DNA from: Scleroderma bovista
Lineage: Eukaryota > Basidiomycota > Agaricomycetes > Boletales > Sclerodermataceae
Reading direction: 5' to 3'
Length of the DNA: 17,633 nucleotides
Assembly: GCA_037178675.1 (NCBI GenBank)
Contig: JAYMGJ010000759.1
Location: forward strand, 1-17,633
Shown: positions 15,671 to 17,633 of the stretch, piece after piece
How positions within the stretch are numbered: the first letter of the stretch is position 1
Layout: each line of letters opens with the position of its first letter
Notes under the pieces: generated by a model
The model's input: the letters and a program-made list of their open reading frames with translations, nothing else
Database searches by the model: none
Told to the model about the DNA's origin: nothing
Program-made: the position numbers and the translations under genes

Positions 15671-17633
15671 TTAATCGGGTACATGGAACAACTGGCATTT
15701 CGTATAATGTGTACTGACCGCCTTGCTGACTTCGTCCCTCAGAGCAGAACGAACAATAAGGTCCCCACAGGTATAGCAAAAGTGAGAGTTGCAGCCCGAA
15801 GCGATGCACTGGGTGATAGCGTAAATCAGCACGGCACATGATGCACGAAAAGCCATAAACGTACTGCCATGTGGTTGCACCCATGTTCCTTCAGAATCGG
15901 GGTCTTGCAGTCTTGTGTGGACAGTTGGTGAGCGTGCAAAGATTTTCTAGAGCGGGAAAGCGACATACTGGGACAGTACCTCCATCCCTTTTCCTTCATC
16001 AGGTGGTCCAACTCAGAAGTCCCGTCACAGGAATGCTTCGGTCCTCCAATTTCAATGCTTCTGTAGCACGATTTGCACCATATGTGGCTGCAATCGGGTA
16101 GGGGACATGCGATGTTGGGCATATCGTTGTAATCGTCTCGATCAACAAATGCAGAACGGTTGCACCTATTTAATGTCAGTGCCTGCATGCATCAGGTCAA
16201 TATCATGGCGTACTCTCGACAATCCAACAAGATGGAAAACTGGGACAGTTCCATTTCTACCCAGATTCCGTATTCTTCCTCTGTGACCCCAATTTGTTCA
16301 ACGAGGAAACCGGATATTTCTGTCGAGTGCCGTCATTTAGTACACAATGACAGTGTTTCGAATGGGTGGTGCGTACCTGCAGCTGAATGGCCAGTATTAT
16401 CTGCTGAGCAAATAGGACACAGAATAGGAAAACGGTGCTCGGCGATCTTTGAGGTGATAAAACCCTTCATACAACCCCGGCACACCATGTGCTTGCAGCC
16501 ATCCACCCTCGCAGCGTCATCCTCGGGACATTCCTCGAGGCAAATACCGCAATGGAACCTCGCCTGAAAGTGGGTCTCGAGTTCTGCTTGCTGGTAGCGC
16601 AGCCCTGCGTCCTCAGCATCGAACATCTTCTGCAACTTAAATGCAGCATTTAAATCTTGCATCGATGCTTTGCTATCTTCTTTGAAGAAATCGATCTGCA
16701 TTTTCTCCAGCATGTCCATATCGTCTTCGAACTCGTACGTGCTTTGCTTCTTTGTAGGTACTGGAGGTGGATTATCAGCGAAGATGCTCTGGGCGCCTTT
16801 ATACTGTAGAACGCGGGCATAGGAAGGAAGCTGTGACGGTCCTGCAACCGTGTCTTGCTGGTAATTTTTTGCAGATGTTGGACGTGGATTATCAAAGAAG
16901 ATGCTCTGAGCGCCGTGATACAATGGGACGCGGTCAGGAAGAGAAAACCGTGACGGTCCTGCAACTGCATTTGGCTGGTAATAATCGCGGAAACCTTGCT
17001 TATGCTCTTGTCGGGGTAACGCCGTAGCATAGGTTACTGCTCTTGCTGCCTTCATTTTCTCTTGTTTAACGGCATACTCAAGCGTAGCGACTTCTTCCTC
17101 GAGTTTTCCGTTCTGGGAGGCAAGAGCATTGTTCTGCTGTTTTAGTTCGTTTACCTCTGCACGGAGAGCCAAGACGGCCAAGCTAGACTCGAGGATGGAC
17201 TTCTCTGCATCAAGAGGCTCATTCTTTGCGATGAAGGTGTGCCCCGAGCAGTTTGTAAGTAGCTGAGCTTCCCCACTGTAGGTCCGGAGAAGATATCAGG
17301 TCCTTATCGACATGGAGGATACTTCTCAGTATTTTTGCAGCGCTATCCAGAGATGAACTGAATATGAGGCCTGCACCGTCCGGATGTGATGGACGTGGAT
17401 GGGAATCGAATACGATGTAGGCATTATGTTCAGAGTTCGCGTCTGTGACTTTGAGACAAGCAATGATTTCGGGTGGGCGCGTGATGATCACCGCCGCAGA
17501 TTTCTGCAATGATACCATGGATCTGAATAATTGTCTGAATAAACACTCATTGCTCCAGAGTAACAAGGAAGATGCTTACTGCAAGATCTTCCTGAAATGC
17601 CCTAATTTGGGTGGGCCAAAGGACGTATGTTTG
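15671..17633 (-). CDS. RBR-type (RING1-IBR-RING2) E3 ubiquitin ligase, 5' partial
   Basis: RBR ligases accept ubiquitin from an E2 onto a RING2 cysteine and pass it to a substrate. Exons, 5' to 3' on the - strand: window edge-16377, 16319-16214, 16165-15969, 15911-15865 and 15808-15671 (TAA). Introns of 57, 48, 57 and 56 nt all have GTAYGY donors and AG acceptors, with phases that agree. Order: an N-terminal region with YIVFDSHPRPSHP, a coiled coil (about 17215-17050), two 39-aa repeats, RING1 (CGIC...CKHMVCRGC...CPIC), IBR (CREC...CPLPDC...WCKSC...HSC) and RING2 (CPNC...HGCNHMAC...HFCYTCG). The catalytic Cys of GCNHM is present. A frameshift at the C4 run 17271-17274 separates the N-terminal region from the coiled coil. 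The 5' end lies outside the window and the exon structure above 17560 is unclear. Confidence 0.85.
16767..17000 (-). repeat. 117-bp (39-aa) tandem repeat in the RBR gene
   Basis: Two adjacent 117-nt units (17000-16884 and 16883-16767) encode VAGPS...Y.GAQSIF.DNP. Shared cores are AVAGPS/TVAGPS and GAQSIFFDNP/GAQSIFADNP. The frame is kept. They link the coiled coil to RING1, so they may be a repeated interaction motif. Confidence 0.8.
17271..17274 (-). other. One-base frameshift in a C4/G4 run of the RBR gene
   Basis: Upstream coding ends VDKDLISSPDLQW. One base later the frame continues EAQLLTNCSGHTFIAKNE and into the coiled coil. A TGGG rather than TGGGG would keep a single frame. No intron signals fit here. 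It is either a true lesion or a homopolymer sequencing error. Confidence 0.65.

Overview
The window looks like a repeat-rich, transposon-nested stretch of a filamentous fungus, most likely a mushroom-forming basidiomycete (Agaricomycetes). The reasons are the 48-57 nt GT-AG introns of the one host-type gene, its RBR ubiquitin-ligase architecture, a Tad1-like LINE with an RNase H domain, and a Ty3/gypsy element with a Tf1/sushi-like self-priming layout. The species cannot be named from the sequence.

Layout. (1) 59-9882, + strand: a Tad1-like non-LTR retrotransposon with a zinc-knuckle ORF1 (227-1975), an ORF2 (endonuclease, reverse transcriptase, RNase H, zinc motif) and a 17-A tail (9868-9884). 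It is flanked by a near-perfect 10-nt target duplication (49-58 / 9885-9894). ORF2 is split by a solo LTR (3179-4428, TGTCA...TGACA) with a 5-bp target duplication, GATGG. ORF2 also carries an in-frame TGA and a D-to-N change in its catalytic YxDD-type box. Its 3' part, 7213-9880, is far longer than a normal 3' UTR and probably contains another unidentified insertion. (2) 10039-10124 and 14859-15415, - strand: the two halves of a decayed Pif1/Helitron-like helicase. It was cut exactly in the C-terminal 'YVALSRS' motif by (3). (3) 10125-14858: a 4734-bp Ty3/gypsy element read on the - strand, with two 624-bp LTRs and target duplication AACAT. It keeps gag, a -1 frameshift heptamer, the protease and the beginning of RT. 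The rest of RT, RNase H and integrase are deleted. Next to the 3' LTR it carries an antisense two-part gene with its own TATA box. (4) 15671-17633, - strand: a host-type RBR (RING1-IBR-RING2) E3 ubiquitin ligase with five resolved 3' exons and the 5' end beyond the window. It has a one-base frameshift upstream of its coiled coil.

The most interesting results come from comparing the elements. All 24 nucleotide differences between the two gypsy LTRs, at 22 dinucleotide sites, are C/T or G/A changes at CpG, with no transversions and no indels. The LINE nonsense and active-site changes and the gag nonsense codon fit the same CpG-to-TpG/CpA pattern. This points to methylation-linked deamination or a CpG-directed mutational defence as the main killer of transposons here. 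The gypsy LTR has a TATA box 35 nt upstream of AGTTCGAATAT, which is perfectly complementary over 11 nt to a site 2 nt inside the 5' LTR edge, as expected for Tf1-type self-priming. The divergent solo LTR keeps the same 35-nt geometry but has a different 11-mer (AGATCAAATCT), so its lost internal region should have had a matching, different primer-binding site.
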